The notes under the pieces were generated by a model, which had not been told where the DNA came from, did no database searches, and saw nothing but the letters and a program-made list of their open reading frames with translations. From NCBI RefSeq assembly GCF_002575655.3, contig NC_053041.3:120868318-120932317 (forward strand): a stretch of 64,000 nucleotides of DNA, given 5' to 3'. Position 1 is the stretch's first letter. The number at the start of each line of letters is the position of its first letter. This stretch comes from Aegilops tauschii subsp. strangulata (taxonomy: Eukaryota > Streptophyta > Magnoliopsida > Poales > Poaceae). A program made the translations under genes and the position numbers. Below are positions 9,420 to 21,708 of this stretch, one piece after another.

Positions 9420-10565
9420 ATGTCGGGCGACGAGTCGGACGGGAAGAGCAAGGACGGCGCCAGATCGCCAACTCAGACGCCTTCGTCCAAGGCGCCGGTC
9501 GCACGCCTTACTGGCAGCGGCAGCGGCGAGTTCCGCGTGGTGGAGCGCGTCGTGCGCGAGGAGTCCGGGGCGTCGATGATGCTCACCCGCACCAATTACC
9601 AGGAGTGGGCACTTGTGATGCAGGTCAAGCTGCAAGTCGCCCGCGTTTGGACCGCGGTGATCGAAGACGACGCCGACGAGAACGACGACCGGCGCGCGCT
9701 GCAGATTATACTCTCCGGCGTGCCGCCGGAGATGCTGCGTGTACTGGCTGCGAAGGACACGGCGAAGGTGGCCTGTGAGACCATCAAGACGATGAGGACG
9801 GGCAGCGCGCGCGCCCGCGAGGCCAAGGCGCAGGTGCGCCGGCGAGAATTCGAGGATCTCCGTTTCAAAGACGGGGAGTCCATCGAGGATTTCGGGCTGC
9901 GGCTCTCCGCCCTCGCCGCTGATCTCGAGCTGTTCGGCGACCCCGTCACCGAGCACAAAGCCGTCCAGAAGTTCCTTCGGGTGGTGCCGCGCCGTTATCG
10001 CCCGATGGCGATGGCGATCGAGTCCCTTCTCGATCTGAAGGCCTTGACGATCGAGGAGCTCGTCGGCCGTTTCTCTGCGTGCGAGGATCATTACGACCTC
10101 GACGACGGCGCGCAGCCTGCCGGACGTCTCTTGCTCACTCACGAGGAGTGGCTGGCCCGCGAGAAGGTGGGCGGCGGCGGTGGATCGTCGTCTGGTGGCG
10201 GCGGCAACACCGGCAAGAACAAGGGGTTCGCCAAGGCCAAGTCTCAAGGCGGCGGCAAGGGCGCGTGGGTGGGCACGGGCGCATGGCTCCGGGAGCAAGA
10301 ACAGAAGGGCAAGCAGGAGCAAGCAAATCTCGCTGAAGCACACGCCGAGCACGATCAGGGTCTCTACATGGCTGTGGTCACCACAGTTGATGCGTACCAG
10401 ATCGTGGCACCCCAAGAAGTGCACCTCAATGAGGAGAAAGTCATGCCCGTGCCCTCTCCAGACAGCGTGTGGTTCTTTGATACGGGAGCCAGCAGCCATA
10501 TGACAGGTGACAGAGGTGTCTTCGCATCTCTCGACGACACTGTGCACGGCACGGTGAGGTTTGGG
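9420..10565 (+). pseudogene. RLC-1 gag and protease start
   Basis: The ATG at 9420 lies 70 bp after the LTR. Residues 1-50 are a Ser/Gly-rich leader. Residues about 55-260 are a Copia gag (UBN2-type) domain with LTRTNYQEWALVMQVKLQVA and, further on, FEDLRFKDGESIEDFGLRL. A Gly/Ser-rich hinge follows. Where the CCHC zinc knuckle should be (about residues 275-300) there are no cysteines, only GAWLREQEQKGKQEQ, so nucleic-acid binding by that motif is lost. The protease active site WFFDTGASSHMTG is present near 10471-10509. A one-base deletion in the GGG run at 10563-10565 throws the frame; the continuing protease sequence is in another frame. Confidence 0.85.
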
Positions 10566-11760
10566 ACGGCTCGCTTGTGGCCATCCGTGGGCGCGACACG
10601 GTGGTGTTCCGTTGTCAGGGTGGTGACCAGCGCGCGCTCGCAGGTGTCTTCTTCATCCCTAGCCTCCGCACAAACATTGTCTCAGTGGGGCAGTTGGACG
10701 AGGCGGGCTGCGTCATCAGCATCCAGGACGGGCTCATGGTCATTAGAGACCCTGCTCGGTGCACCCTGGCGAGCGTCAGGCGGTCGGGCAATCGTCTGTA
10801 CACTGGCGTACTCACCATGGATGCACCAGCCTGTCTGTTGGCACAAGGAGACGACCCAACCTGGCGGTGGCACGCACGCATGGGACACCTTCACTTCCGC
10901 GCCCTCCGAGCTCTCTCCACGAAGCAGATGGTGCACGGCATGCCAGTCATCGATCGGGTTGAGCAATACTGCGATGGGTGTGCTCTGGGGAAGCAACACC
11001 GCGCCCCGTTCCCGCAGTCGTCCGCATACCGCGCAGAGCGCGGGCTGGAGCTCGTGCACACGGATCTCTGCGGCCCAATCGAGCCGACCACGCCAGGAGG
11101 TAACAAGTATTTCCTTCTGATCGTGGATGATTACAGCCGTTACATGTGGATAGAGCTTCTGAGGTCCAAAGACGATGCCTTTGAGCGTTTCAAGAAGGTG
11201 CAGGGGCAGGCCGAGGCCACCGGTAACTGCAAGCTGCGCGCGTTCCGGTCGGACCGGGGCGGCGAGTTCAACTCCGGCGAATTCAAGGCGTATTGCGAGG
11301 AGCTGGGCGCCAAGCACTATACCACTGCCCCGTACTCACCACAGCAAAACGGAGTGGTGGAGAGGCGCAATAAAATGGTGGTCGAGATGGCGAGATGCAT
11401 GTTGAAGAGCATGGAGATGCCGGCGTTCTTCTGGGCTGAGGCGGTGCGGACAGCGGTGTACATGCTCAATCGCGCTCCCACCCGCAGCTTGGAGGGGGTT
11501 ACGCCGTATGAGGCGTGGCACGGACGCAAGCCTGCAGTGCATCATCTGCGCACGTTCGGGTGCACAGTCCACGTCAAGCGCGTCGGCCCCGGCATCACCA
11601 AGCTCAGCGACCGCTCCACGCCCAGGGTCTTCGTCGGGTACGAGGAGGGCTCCAAAGCCTATCGTGTCTACAACCCAGCGACAAAGAAGGTGCAGGTGAC
11701 GAGGGATGCGGTGTTCGAAGAATCCAGACCGTGGACAAAGAAGGTGCACGTTCACTGTGG
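10566..11760 (+). pseudogene. RLC-1 protease end and integrase
   Basis: This frame gives the end of the protease (IPSLRTNIVSVGQLDEAGC), then the pre-integrase zinc finger (RWHARMGHLHF ... CDGCALGKQ, an HHCC pattern). The integrase core follows, with the DDE residues in VHTDLCGPIE, LIVDDYSRY and SPQQNGVVERRN, and then a C-terminal segment (LRTFGCTVHVKRV ... RVFVGYEEGSKAYRVYNP). The frame is lost between about 11735 and 11760, shortly after VFEES, and a stop follows at 11786-11788. All catalytic residues remain. It would have integrated the cDNA into host DNA. Confidence 0.88.
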
Positions 11761-12050
11761 TCTACACTACAGACCCGGGTGTCCATGAGGTCGACCATGG
11801 CACGCCTGTCGTCTCCAACACGCCGCGCGCGCCTACCTCTCCCTCAACGCCTATGCCAGGTGGCTCGCCCCCTGACATGTCCACACCCGGGGGGAGCGCG
11901 CTCGGGACGCCATCGCCCGGCTCATCCGCGTCTGGGGGGAGCGCGCTCGGGACACCACAGTCCGAGCCAGCGTCGCCAGATGGAGGTCGAGAAATCCGCT
12001 GGGCCACGCTGCTCAGCCATGATGAGAACCGCCGTGATGTGGACACCGGC
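11740..12050 (+). pseudogene. RLC-1 Pro/Ser-rich linker between integrase and RT
   Basis: Read in a third frame this segment encodes VVYTTDPGVHEVDHGTP followed by a Pro/Ser/Gly-rich linker with two near-copies of GGSALGTP, and then GREIRWATLLSHDENRR. That is the normal composition of the spacer between integrase and reverse transcriptase in Copia polyproteins. A second frame change near 12045-12055 joins it to the RT frame. Confidence 0.7.
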
Positions 12051-13687
12051 AACACCACTACCGGCGTGTCTCCTGCATTCTCGATGAAACAGAAGGAGAC
12101 GCGGTCAGAGAGGCAATGGAACACTGCTTTCTCAGTGCAGAGGAACCTGGTGACATCGATGAGGCGCTGCACAGTGCGGCTTGGAAGCAGGCCATGGACG
12201 CGGAGATGGACGCGATCGCAGAGAACTCCACCTGGCAGCTCACAGCTCTCCCTCGTGGACACAAGCCGATCGGCCTCAAATGGGTATACAAAGTGAAGCG
12301 CGACCCTGACGGGAACATTGTCAAGCACAAGGCAAGGTTGGTGGCCAAAGGATACGCACAACGTGAGGGCGTGGACTTTGAGGAAGTGTTTGCGCCCGTG
12401 GCACGAATGGAGACAGTGCGCCTCTTCCTCGCTCTCGCCGCGCACTCTGGTTGGGAGGTACATCATATGGATGTTAAGTCCGCCTTCCTCAATGGCGATC
12501 TGGCGGAGGAAGTCTATGTCGCGCAGCCGCCAGGATACGTCGTAACTGGGCGAGAAGGTGAGGTGCTGAAAATGAGCAAGGCCCTATATGGGCTTCGTCA
12601 GGCACCGAGATCATGGTACGCCAAGTTGGATGAGAGTCTCTGCGCACTTGGGTTCAGGAGAAGCCCGCTGGAGCACGCTGTCTATCGTCGCGGAGATGCT
12701 CGATCCTTCTTGCTTGTGGGAGTGTATGTGGATGACTTGATAATCACTGGAACCGATTCAGCGCAGATTGCAGAGTTCAAGGTTCAGATGCACAACCTTT
12801 TCAAGATGAGCGACCTCGGCCTTCTAAGTTACTACTTGGGGATCGAGGTAACTCAGTCCAAAGGAGAGATCACTCTGTGTCAACGAGGCTATGCAGAAAA
12901 GATCCTAGAACAGGCCGGAATGGCAGGCTGTAATCGGTGCCACACCCCCATGGAGTGCAGACTGAAACTGAGGAAGGAAGATGATGCAAAACCCTTTGAT
13001 CCGTCCCTCTACCGCAGCATAATCGGCAGCCTAAGGTATCTTGTACACTCAAGGCCAGATATTACACATGCTGTTGGAATTGTTAGCAGATTTATGGAGA
13101 AACCAACTATCACACATTGGACAGCTGTAAAACAAATCCTCAGGTATGTGCAAGGGACATTGAGCTATGGATGCCGTTATGGGCGTGGAGGGACAGGAGA
13201 TATCCTGGGATATAGTGACAGTGATAATGCACGGGATGTGGGAGATCGTAAAAGCACATCTGGGCACATCTTCTTCCTCGGCAAGAACCCCATCACCTGG
13301 ACTTCCCAGAAACAGAAAGTGGTGGCGATCAGCTCGTGCGAGGCTGAGTATGTGGTTGCCGCTGCAGCAACTTGCCAAGGTCTCTGGCTCAGCAGACTGA
13401 TTTCAGAGATGAAGGGAATTGATCCAGGGAAGTTTAAACTTCTGATCGACAACAAGTCAGCTATAGCTTTAGCCAAGAATCCTGTCTATCATGATTGCAG
13501 CAAGCATATCGACGTGAAGTTTCACTTCATCAGAGATTGCATCGAGCAAGGGCAGGTGGAAGTCGATCATGTTGGGACTGAGCAGCAGCTGGCGGATATT
13601 CTGACCAAAGCTCTCGGGCGGGTGCGCTTTGTGGAGATAAGGCAGAAGATGGGTGTGAGCGAGATCATCAGAGGCCAACAAGCTTAA
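12050..13687 (+). pseudogene. RLC-1 reverse transcriptase and RNase H
   Basis: One open frame runs from about 12050 to the TAA at 13685-13687. RT domain: [57 protein letters not shown] and the catalytic [11 protein letters not shown]. RNase [31 protein letters not shown] and [14 protein letters not shown], ending in the usual [16 protein letters not shown]. It is the only long RLC-1 domain block with no internal lesion. By family knowledge it copies the element RNA to cDNA in virus-like particles. It is not expressed as a fusion because of the upstream frameshifts. Confidence 0.9.
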
Positions 13688-13697
13688 GGGGGAGATT
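13685..13697 (+). other. RLC-1 polypurine tract
   Basis: AAGGGGGAGATTT immediately precedes the 3' LTR and overlaps the RT stop codon. It is the plus-strand primer site for reverse transcription. Confidence 0.85.
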
Positions 13698-14111
13698 TGT
13701 TAGACTAAGCTAGTTGGCTGCATGGCTGCATAGTATAGGTCCATTGCTTTTTCTGTTAAATAATGTGTGTGTGCATGGTGATGTGACCGGCACATGCACG
13801 TAGTTGTGGGAGCTCAGTGCACGTACACACGATTCTCTCATGTTCTCTCGTTTTTTCCCTATACCCTGGCTCCTCTCCTGGTGGGGACTTGATCGCTGTG
13901 AGATGCGGTCGTGGGATGGCGCGGCCGTCACGGATCATGGCGATCCCGCCGGGAGTGAGCGAGCTGGGGTGGCTTCTGTTGTAACAGAATAACTAGAAGA
14001 GAAATAGACGCAGAAAAAGCTGTGAAGTTGCACAGCGCAAAAACTCCTCTTTCTCTTTTTCGTTCGTGAGCTTGTCTTCCTCTCTCCCTCTCGCTCGATC
14101 CGGCAACGACA
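13698..14111 (+). repeat. RLC-1 3' LTR
   Basis: 414 bp, TGTTAGACTAAG to GGCAACGACA, followed by the target duplication AAGAG. It is nearly identical to the 5' LTR. Confidence 0.95.
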
Positions 14112-14188
14112 AAGAGTAGCCACTGTCAGTGTCACCAGGCAGCACCGTGCTGTACTCCAAGTATGCAGGCGGCGAGTTCAAGGGCGCT

Positions 14189-14353
14189 GCTGACACAAAC
14201 TACATTGTGTTGAGAGTGTTAGATGTTATTGGCTTATGGCTGAGCTATCTTAAGTGCGTGGTTTGTTACGCTGACGGCACAAACTACATTGTGCTGAGAG
14301 TGTTAGATGTTATGGGCTTATGGCCGAGCTATCTAAAGCGCGTTGTTTGTTAC
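14189..14353 (+). repeat. Tandem duplication of about 82 bp at the end of Cpn20 copy 3
   Basis: The last 60 or so coding bases of exon z plus the start of the 3' flank (GACACAAACTACATTGTG to GTTTGTTAC, 14189-14269) are repeated directly at 14270-14353 with several mismatches. Each half contains a remnant of NYIVLRV. The other copies have no such duplication. Confidence 0.7.
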
Positions 14354-14760
14354 CTTGTTTCAGTTTTGAGTTTACACTAGAGGCCAGTGTGAGTAGTAAG
14401 ATTGCTATGTGGTGATCACTTCATGCTATTTCGGATGGTTATAGAATTGTAAGAGCAAACCATTTTTCTGGGTAAAAAGCATTTACTGAACTTAATTTTG
14501 TTAAGCTTCAAGACGACACACCTAGAAAACAAATTATTTATTTATTACAAAGTTCACAAAAACTAAAGCACAAAACACAAGCTTAACTAGAACCAACATC
14601 ACATAGAAACTGGTCATGTGCCGATCACAGTGACGCTAATTTAGGAGTCACGTGAAGGATACATTTAAATTTAATGCACCACCTAGTTTGCACTAAAGCT
14701 TAAATTAGAGGTGAATATTATGGTAATACTTCAAGATACCACATGTCTTTTTTTATGTTG
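14354..14760. other. Flank between Cpn20 copies 3 and 4
   Basis: Non-coding. It contains the short 3' flank of copy 3 and, from about 14490, the 5' flank of copy 4, which matches 8170-8465. About 0.8 kb of 3' flank present after copies 1 and 2 is missing here. Confidence 0.5.
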
Positions 14761-14791
14761 CCCGGATTTCAAGTTGTATATTCAAAGTATG

Positions 14792-16524
14792 TGTTGGGGA
14801 ACGTAGTAATTTAAAAAAATTTCCTACGCAGACGCAAGATCATGGTGATGCATAGCAACGAGAGGGAAGAGTGTTGTCTACGTACCCTCGTAGACCGTAA
14901 GCGGAAGCGTTATGACAACGCGGTTGATGTAGTCGTACATCTTCACGATCGACCGATCCTAGCACCGAAGGTACGGCACCTCCGCGGACTGCACACGTTC
15001 AGCTCGGCGACGTCCCACGAACTCACGATCCAGTAGAGCTTCGAGGGAAAGCTTCGTCAGTACGACGGCGTGATGACGGTGATGATGAAGTTACCGACGC
15101 AGGGCTTCGCCTAAACACCGCTACGATATGACCGAGGTGGATTATGGTGGAGGGGGCACCGCACACGGCTAAGAGATCAATGATCAACTTGTGTGTCTAT
15201 GGGGTGCCCCCTGGCCACGTATATAAAGGTGTGGAGGAGGGGGAGGGCCGGCCTAGCTATGGCGCGCCCTGGAGGAGTCCTACTCCCACCGGGAGTAGGA
15301 TTCCCCCCCTTCCCTAGTTGGACTAGGAGAGAAGGAAGGGGGAGAGAGGGAGGAAGGAAAGGGGGGCGCCGCCCCCTCCTGGTCCAATTCGGACCAGAGG
15401 GAGAGGGGGCGCGCGGCCTGCCCTGGTCTCCTCTCTCTCTCTCTCCACTATGGCCCAATAAGGCCCATACACTTACCGGGGGGTTCCGGTAACCTCCCGG
15501 TACTCCGGTAAAATCCCGATTTCACCCGGAACCATTCCGATGTCCAAATATAGTCGTCCAATATGTCGATCTTTATGTCTCGACCATTTCGAGACTCCTC
15601 GTCATGTCCTTGATCATATCCGGGACTTCGAACTACCTGCGGTACATCAAAACACATAAACTCATAATACCGATCGTCACCGAACGTTAAGCGTGCGGAC
15701 CCTAAGGGTTCGAGAACTATGTAGACATGACCGAGACACATCTCCGGTCAACAATCAATAGCACCTGGATGCTCATATTGGTCCCTACATATTCTACGAA
15801 GATCTTTATCGGTCAAACCGCATAACTACATACGTTGTTCCCTTTGTCATCGGTATGTTACTTGCCCGAGATTCGATCGTCGGTATCTCAATACCTAGCT
15901 CAATCTCATTACCGGCAAGTCTCTTTACTCGTTCTGTAATGCATCATCCCGCAACTAACTCATTATTCACATTGCTTGCAAGGCTTACAGTGATGTGCAT
16001 TACCGAGAGGGCCCAGAGATACCTCTCCGACAATCGGAGTGACAAATCCTAGTCTCGAACTATGCCAAGTCAACAAGTACCATCGGAGACACCTCTAGAG
16101 CACCTTTATAATCACCCAGTTACGTTGTGACGTTTGGTAGCACATAAAGTGTTCCTCCGGTAATCGGGAGTTGCATAATCTCATAGTCATAGGAACATGT
16201 ATAAGTCATGGAGAAAGCAATAGCAGTAAACTAAAACGATCAAGTGCTAAGCTAACGGAATGGGTCAAGTCAATCACATCATTCTCCTAATGATGTGACC
16301 CCGTTTATCAAATGACAACTCATGTCTATGGTTAGGAAACTTAACCATCTTTGATCAACGAGCAAGTCAAGTAGAGGCATACTAGTGACACTCTGTTAGT
16401 CTATGTATTCACACATGTATTATGTTTCCAGTTAATACAATTCTAGCATGAATAATAAACATTTATCATGAAATAAGGAAATAAATAATAACTTTATTAT
16501 TGCCTCTAGGGCATATTTCCTTCA
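14792..16524 (-). repeat. Element C 3' LTR
   Basis: 1733 bp. Ends TGTTGGGGAACG and ATTTCCTTCA on the plus strand, which is TGAAGG...CCAACA in the element's own orientation. A short inverted motif GGAGTCCTACTCCC...GGGAGTAGGA lies near 15271-15300. Confidence 0.93.
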
Positions 16525-16546
16525 GTCTCCCACTTGCACTAGAGTC
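16525..16546 (-). other. Element C polypurine tract
   Basis: On the minus strand GACTCTAGTGCAAGTGGGAGAC sits directly before the LTR start TGAAGG; the purine core is AAGTGGGAGAC. The same tract precedes the 3' LTRs of A, B and D. Confidence 0.85.
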
Positions 16547-16557
16547 AATAATCTGGA

Positions 16558-18143
16558 TTACACAGTAATGATTCTAACACCCATGGAGTCTTGGTGCTGA
16601 TCATGTTTTGCTCGTGAGAGAGGCTTAGTCAACGGGTCTACAACATTCAGATCCGTATGTATCTTGCAAATCTCTATGTCTCCCACCTGGACTTGATCGC
16701 GGATGGAATTGAAGCGTCTCTTGATGTGTTTGGTTCTCTTGTGAAATCTGGATTCCTTTGCCAAGGCAATTGCACCAGTATTGTCACAAAAGATTTTCAT
16801 TGGACCCGATGCACTAGGTATGACACCTGGATCGAATATGAACTCCTTCATCCAGACTCCTTCATTTGCTGCTTCCGAAGCAGCTATGTACTCCGCTTCA
16901 CACGTAGATCCTGCCACGACGCTTTGCTTAGAACTGCACCAACTGACAGCTCCACCATTTAATATAAACATGTATCCGGTTTGCGATTTAGAATCGTCCG
17001 GATCAGTGTCAAAGCTTGCATCGACGTAACCGTTTATGACGAGCTCTTTGTCACCTCCATAAACGAGAAGCATATCCTTAGTCCTTTTCAGGTATTTCAG
17101 GATGTTCTTGACCGCTGTCCAATGATCCACTCCTGGATTACTTTGGTACCTCCCTGCTAAACTAATAGCAAGGCACACATCAGGTCTGGTACACAACATT
17201 GCATACATGATAGAGCCTATGGCTGAAGCATAGGGAACACTTTTCATTTTCTCTCTATCTTCTGCAGTGGTCGGGCATTGAGTCTGATTCAACTTCACAC
17301 CTTGTAACACAGGCAAGAACCCTTTCTTTGCTTGATCCATTTTGAACTTTTTCAAAATTTTATCAAGGTATGTGGTTTGTGAAAGTCCAATTAAGTGTCT
17401 TGATCTATCTCTATAGATCTTGATGCCCAATATATAACGAGCTTCACCGAGGTCTTTCATTGAAAAACTCTTATTCAAGTATCCTTTTATGCTATCCAGA
17501 AATTCTATATCATTTCCAATCAATAATATGTCATCCACATATAATATTAGAAATGCTACAGAGCTCCCACTCACTTTCTTGTAAATACAGGCTTCTCCAA
17601 AAGTCTGTATAAAACCATATGCTTTGATCACACTATCAAAACGTTTATTCCAACTCCAAGAGGCTTGCACCAGTTCATAAATGGATCGCTGGAGCTTGCA
17701 CACTTTGTTAGCATCTTTTGGATCGACAAAACCTTCTGGTTGCATCATATACAACTCTTCTTCTAGAAATCCATTTAGGAATGCAGTTTTGACATCCATT
17801 TGCCAAATTTCATAATCATAAAATGCGGCAATTGCTAACATGATTCGGACAGACTTAAGCATTGCTACGAGTGAGAAAGTCTCATCGTAGTCAACCCCTT
17901 GAACTTGTCGAAAACCTTTCGCAACAAGTCGAGCTTTGTAGACAGTAACATTACCGTCAGCGTCAATCTTCTTCTTGAAAATCCATTATTCTCTATGGCT
18001 TGCCGATCATCGGGCAAGTCAACCAAAGTCCACACTTTGTTCTCATACATGGATCCCATCTCAGATTTCATGGCCTCAAGCCATTTTGCGGAATCTGAGC
18101 TCACAATCGCTTCTTCATAGTTCGTAGGTTCGCCATGGTCAAG
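16558..18143 (-). pseudogene. Element C reverse transcriptase and RNase H
   Basis: Downstream of the E insertion the minus strand reads LDHGEPTNYEEA (from 18143), SEMGSMYENKVWTLVDLPDD, then a one-base deletion near 17988 (in the AATAAATGG-type stretch) shifts the frame. From 17862 to 16558 the frame is open: IWQMDVKTAFLNGFLEEELY, the catalytic FLILYVDDILLIGND, KDLGEARYILGIKI, and RNase H with GYVDASFDTDPDDSKSQTGY, GSTCEAEYIAASEA and CDNTGAIALAKESR, ending IHTDLNVVDPLTKPLS. Catalytic residues are kept. It was one polyprotein with 36998-39368 before E entered. The frameshift and upstream lesions make it non-functional. Confidence 0.9.
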
Positions 18144-19926
18144 TGATAACCCACAAGTATAGGGGATCGCAACAGTTTTTAAGGGTAGAGTATTCAACCC
18201 AAATTTATTGATTCGACACAAGGGGAGCCAAAGAATATTCTCAAGTATTAGCAGTTGAGCTGTCAATTCAACCACACCTGGATAACTTAATATCTGCAAC
18301 AAAGTATTTAGTAGCAAAGTAGTATGGAAGTAACGGTAATGGTAGCAAAAGTAATATTTTTGGGTTTTGTAATGATTGTAACAGTAGCAACGGTAAAGTA
18401 AATAAACGAAGAACAATATTTGAAAAGCTCGTAGGCATTGGATCGGTGAAGGAGAATTATGCCGGATGCGGTTCATCATGTAACAGTCATAACATAGGCT
18501 GACACAGAACTAGCTCCAATTCATCAATGTAATGTAGGCATCTATTCCGAATATAGTCATACGTGCTTATGGAAAAGAACTTGCATGACATCTTTTGTCC
18601 TACCCTCCCGTGGCAGCGGGGTCCTAATGGAAACTAAGGCATTAACACATAGTGAATACATGAACTCCTCAAACTACGGTCATCACCGGGAGTGGTCCCG
18701 ATTATTGTCACTTCGGGGTTGCCGGATCATAACACATAGTAGGTGACTATAGACTTGCAAGATAGGATCAAGAACTCACTGTTGGAAATATGCCCTAGAG
18801 GCAATAATAAATGGTTATTATTATATTTCTTTGTTCATGGTAATTGTCTATTGTTCATGCTATAATTGTATTGTCCGGAAATCGTAATACATGTGTGAAT
18901 ACATAGACTACAACGTGTCCCTAGTAAGCCTCTAGTTGACTAGCTCATTGATCAACAGATAGTCATGGTTTTCTGACTATGGACATTGGATGTCATTGAT
19001 AACGGGATCACATCATTAGGAGAATGATGTGATGGACAAGACCCAATCCTAAGCATAGCATAAAAGATCGTGTAGTTTCGTTTGCTAGAGCTTTTCCAAT
19101 GTCAAGTATCTTTTCCTTAGACCATGAGATCGTGCAACTCCCGGATACCGTAGGAGTGCTTTGGGTGTGCCAAACGTCACAACGTAACTGGGTGACTATA
19201 AAGGTGCACTACGGGTATCTCTAAAAGTGTCTGTTGGGTTGGCACGGATCGAGACAGGGATTTGTCACTCCGTGTGACGGAGAGGTATCTCTGGGCCCAC
19301 TCGGTAATGCATCATCATAATGAGCTCAATGTGACTAAGGCGTTAGTCACGGGATCATGCATTGCGGTACGAGTAAAGAGACTTGCCGGTAACGAGATTG
19401 AACAAGGTATTGGGATACCGACGATCGAATCTCGGGCAAGTAACATACCGATTGACAAAGGGAATTGTATACGGGATTGATTGAATCCTCGACACCGTGG
19501 TTCATCCGATGAGATCATCATGGAACATGTGGGAGCCAACATGGGTATCCAGATCCCGCTGTTGGTTATTGACCGGAGAGGCGTCTCGGTCATGTCTGCA
19601 TGTCTCCCGAACCCGTAGGGTCTACACACTTAAGGTTCGGTGACGCTAGGGTTGTAGAGATATGTGTATGCGGAAACCCAAAAGTTGTTTGGACTCCCGG
19701 ATGAGATCCCGGACGTCACGAGGAGTTCCGGAATGGTCCGGAGGTGAAGAATTATATATAGGAAGTCAAGTTTCGGCCACCGGGAAAGTTTCGGGGGTTA
19801 CCGGTATTGTACCGGGACCACCGGAAGGGTCCCGGGGGTCCACCGGGTGGGGCCACCTATCCCGGAGGGCCCCATGGGCTGAAGTGGGAGGGTAACCAGC
19901 CCCTAGTGGGCTGGGGCACCCCCATG

Positions 19927-21708
19927 TGTTGGAAATATGCCCTAGAGGCAATAATAAATTGGTTATTATTATATTTCCTTGTTCATGATAATCGTTTATT
20001 ATCCATGCTAGAATTGTATTGATAGGAAACTCAGATACATGTGTGGATACATAGACAACACCATGTCCCTAGTAATCCTCTAGTTGACTAGCTCGTTGAT
20101 CAATAGATGGTTACGGTTTCCTGACCATGGACATTGGATGTCGTTGATAACGGGATCACATCATTAGGAGAATGATGTGATGGACAAGACCCAATCCTAA
20201 GCCTAGCACAAGATCGTGTAGTTCATTTGCTAAGAGCTTTTCTATTGTCAAGTATCATTTCCTTAGACCATGAGATTGTGCAACTCCCGGATACCGTAGG
20301 AATGCTTTAAGTGTACCAAACGTCACAACGTAACTGGGTGGCTATAAAGGTGCACTACAGGTATCTCCGAAAGTGTCCATTGGGTTGGCATGAATCGAGA
20401 CTGGGATTTGTCACTCCGTGTAAACGGAGAGGTATCTTTGGGCCCACTCGGTAGGACATCATCATAATGTGCACAATGTGACCAAGGAGTTGATCACGGG
20501 ATGATGTGTTACGGAACGAGTAAAGAGACTTGCCGGTAACGAGATTGAACAAGGTATCGGGATACCGACGATCGAATCTCGGGCAAGTAACATACCGATA
20601 GACAAAGGGAATTGTATACGGGATTGATTGAATCCCCGACATCGTGGTTCATCCGATGAGATCATCGTGGAACATGTGGGAGCCAACATGGGTATCCAGA
20701 TCCCGCTGTTGGTTATTGACCGGAGAACGTCTCGGTCATGTCTGCATGGTTCCCGAACCCGTAGGGTCTACACACTTAAGGTTCGATGACGCTAGGGTTA
20801 TAGGGAATAGATATACGTGGTTACCGAATGTTGTTCGGAGTCCCGGATGAAATCCCGGACGCCACGAGGAGTTCCGGAATGGTCCGGAGGTAAAGATTTA
20901 TATATGGGAAGTCCTGTTTTGGTCACCGGAAAAGTTTCGGGTGCTATCGGTAACGTACCGGGACCACCGGGAGGGTCCCGGGGGTCCACCAGGTGGGGCC
21001 ACCGGCCCCAGAGAGCTGCGTGGGCCAAGTGTGGGAAGGGACCAGCCCCTAGGTGGGCTGGTGCGCCTCCCACAAGGGGCCCAGGGCGCAGGAAGGGGGG
21101 AAGGGGGAAACCCTAGGCTCAGATGGGCCTAAGGCCCATCTAGTGGGGCGTCCCCCTCTCTTCCCCCCTTGGCCGCCCCCCAAGTCCCATCTAGGGCTGG
21201 CCGCACCCCTTGGGGGGGGGAACCCTAGATGGGGGCGCAGTCCCTTCCCCTCCCCTATATATATTGGGGGTTTTGGGGCTGCCATACACATGAGAACACA
21301 TCTCCCTCATGGCGCAGCCCTACCCCTCTTCCTCCTCCTCTCCCGCGGTGCTTGGCGAAGCCCTGCAGGATTGCCACGCTCCTCCACCACCACCACGCCG
21401 TCGTGCTGCTGCTGGACGGAGTCTTCCCCAACCTGTCCCTCTCTCCTTGCTGGATCAAGGCGTGGGAGACGTCACCGGGCTGCACGTGTGTTGAACGCGG
21501 AGGCACCGTTCTTCGGTGCTTAGATCGGAATCAACCGCGATCTGAATCGCCACGAGTACGACTCCTTCATCCGCGTTCTTGCAACGCTTCCGCATCGCGA
21601 TCTACAAGGGTATGTAGATGCACTCCCCTTCCCTCGTTGTTAGATTACTCCATAGATTGATCTTGGTGATGCGTAGAAAATTTTGAATTTCTGCTACGTT
21701 CCCCAACA
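19927..21708 (+). repeat. Element B 5' LTR
   Basis: 1782 bp, TGTTGGAAATATGCCC to CCCCAACA. A candidate TATA box CTATATATAT lies near 21257-21266 and an AAACCCTA telobox at 21108-21115. Open frames in the GC-rich part (about 20800-21660) are unsupported. Confidence 0.92.

Larger units (their letters stand above)
8938..14111 (+). mobile_element. Complete LTR retrotransposon RLC-1 (Copia superfamily), 5.17 kb
   Basis: It has all structural marks: TSD AAGAG at 8933-8937 and 14112-14116, LTRs of 413 and 414 bp starting TGTTAG and ending GACA, a PBS, gag, protease, integrase, RT and RNase H in Copia order, and a purine tract. By eye the two LTRs differ at about 10 bases plus one indel (about 2.4%), so this is a fairly recent insertion. 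The coding region has at least three frameshifts, so the copy is not autonomous now. The family name is not recognised with certainty. Confidence 0.95.
8466..14253 (+). pseudogene. Cpn20/Cpn21 3'-exon fragment, copy 3, split by Copia RLC-1
   Basis: The best-preserved copy. Exon x is 8466-8623 behind an AG acceptor: TGSQVVYSKYAG, then a one-base deletion, then TEVEYKNSKHLIMKEDDIVG and onward to a GTACTT donor. Exon y is 8745-8822, open (26 codons), but its donor is AT instead of GT. Exon z begins at 8894 and is cut at 8937 by RLC-1 (8938-14111). After the 5-bp target duplication it resumes at 14117 and runs to the TAA at 14251-14253. The downstream half is out of frame with the upstream half by one base, and the residues before the stop have diverged. 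The gene fragment was already truncated (no 5' exons), so the insertion hit a pseudogene or killed a late relic. Confidence 0.78.

Noticed and set aside
9174..10547. Long minus-strand open frame of 457 residues opposite the RLC-1 gag
   Set aside because: It is a shadow of the GC-rich gag frame on the other strand, crosses the LTR, and has no motif of its own.
17865..18479. Minus-strand open frame of 204 residues
   Set aside because: It joins chance sequence of element E to the RT of element C across an insertion junction.
20798..21660. Open frames in the GC-rich R/U5 part of the WIS LTRs (also 27750-28616, 28601-29179, 35553-36213)
   Set aside because: The same frames appear in each LTR copy as part of promoter and leader sequence, on both strands, with no protein homology.
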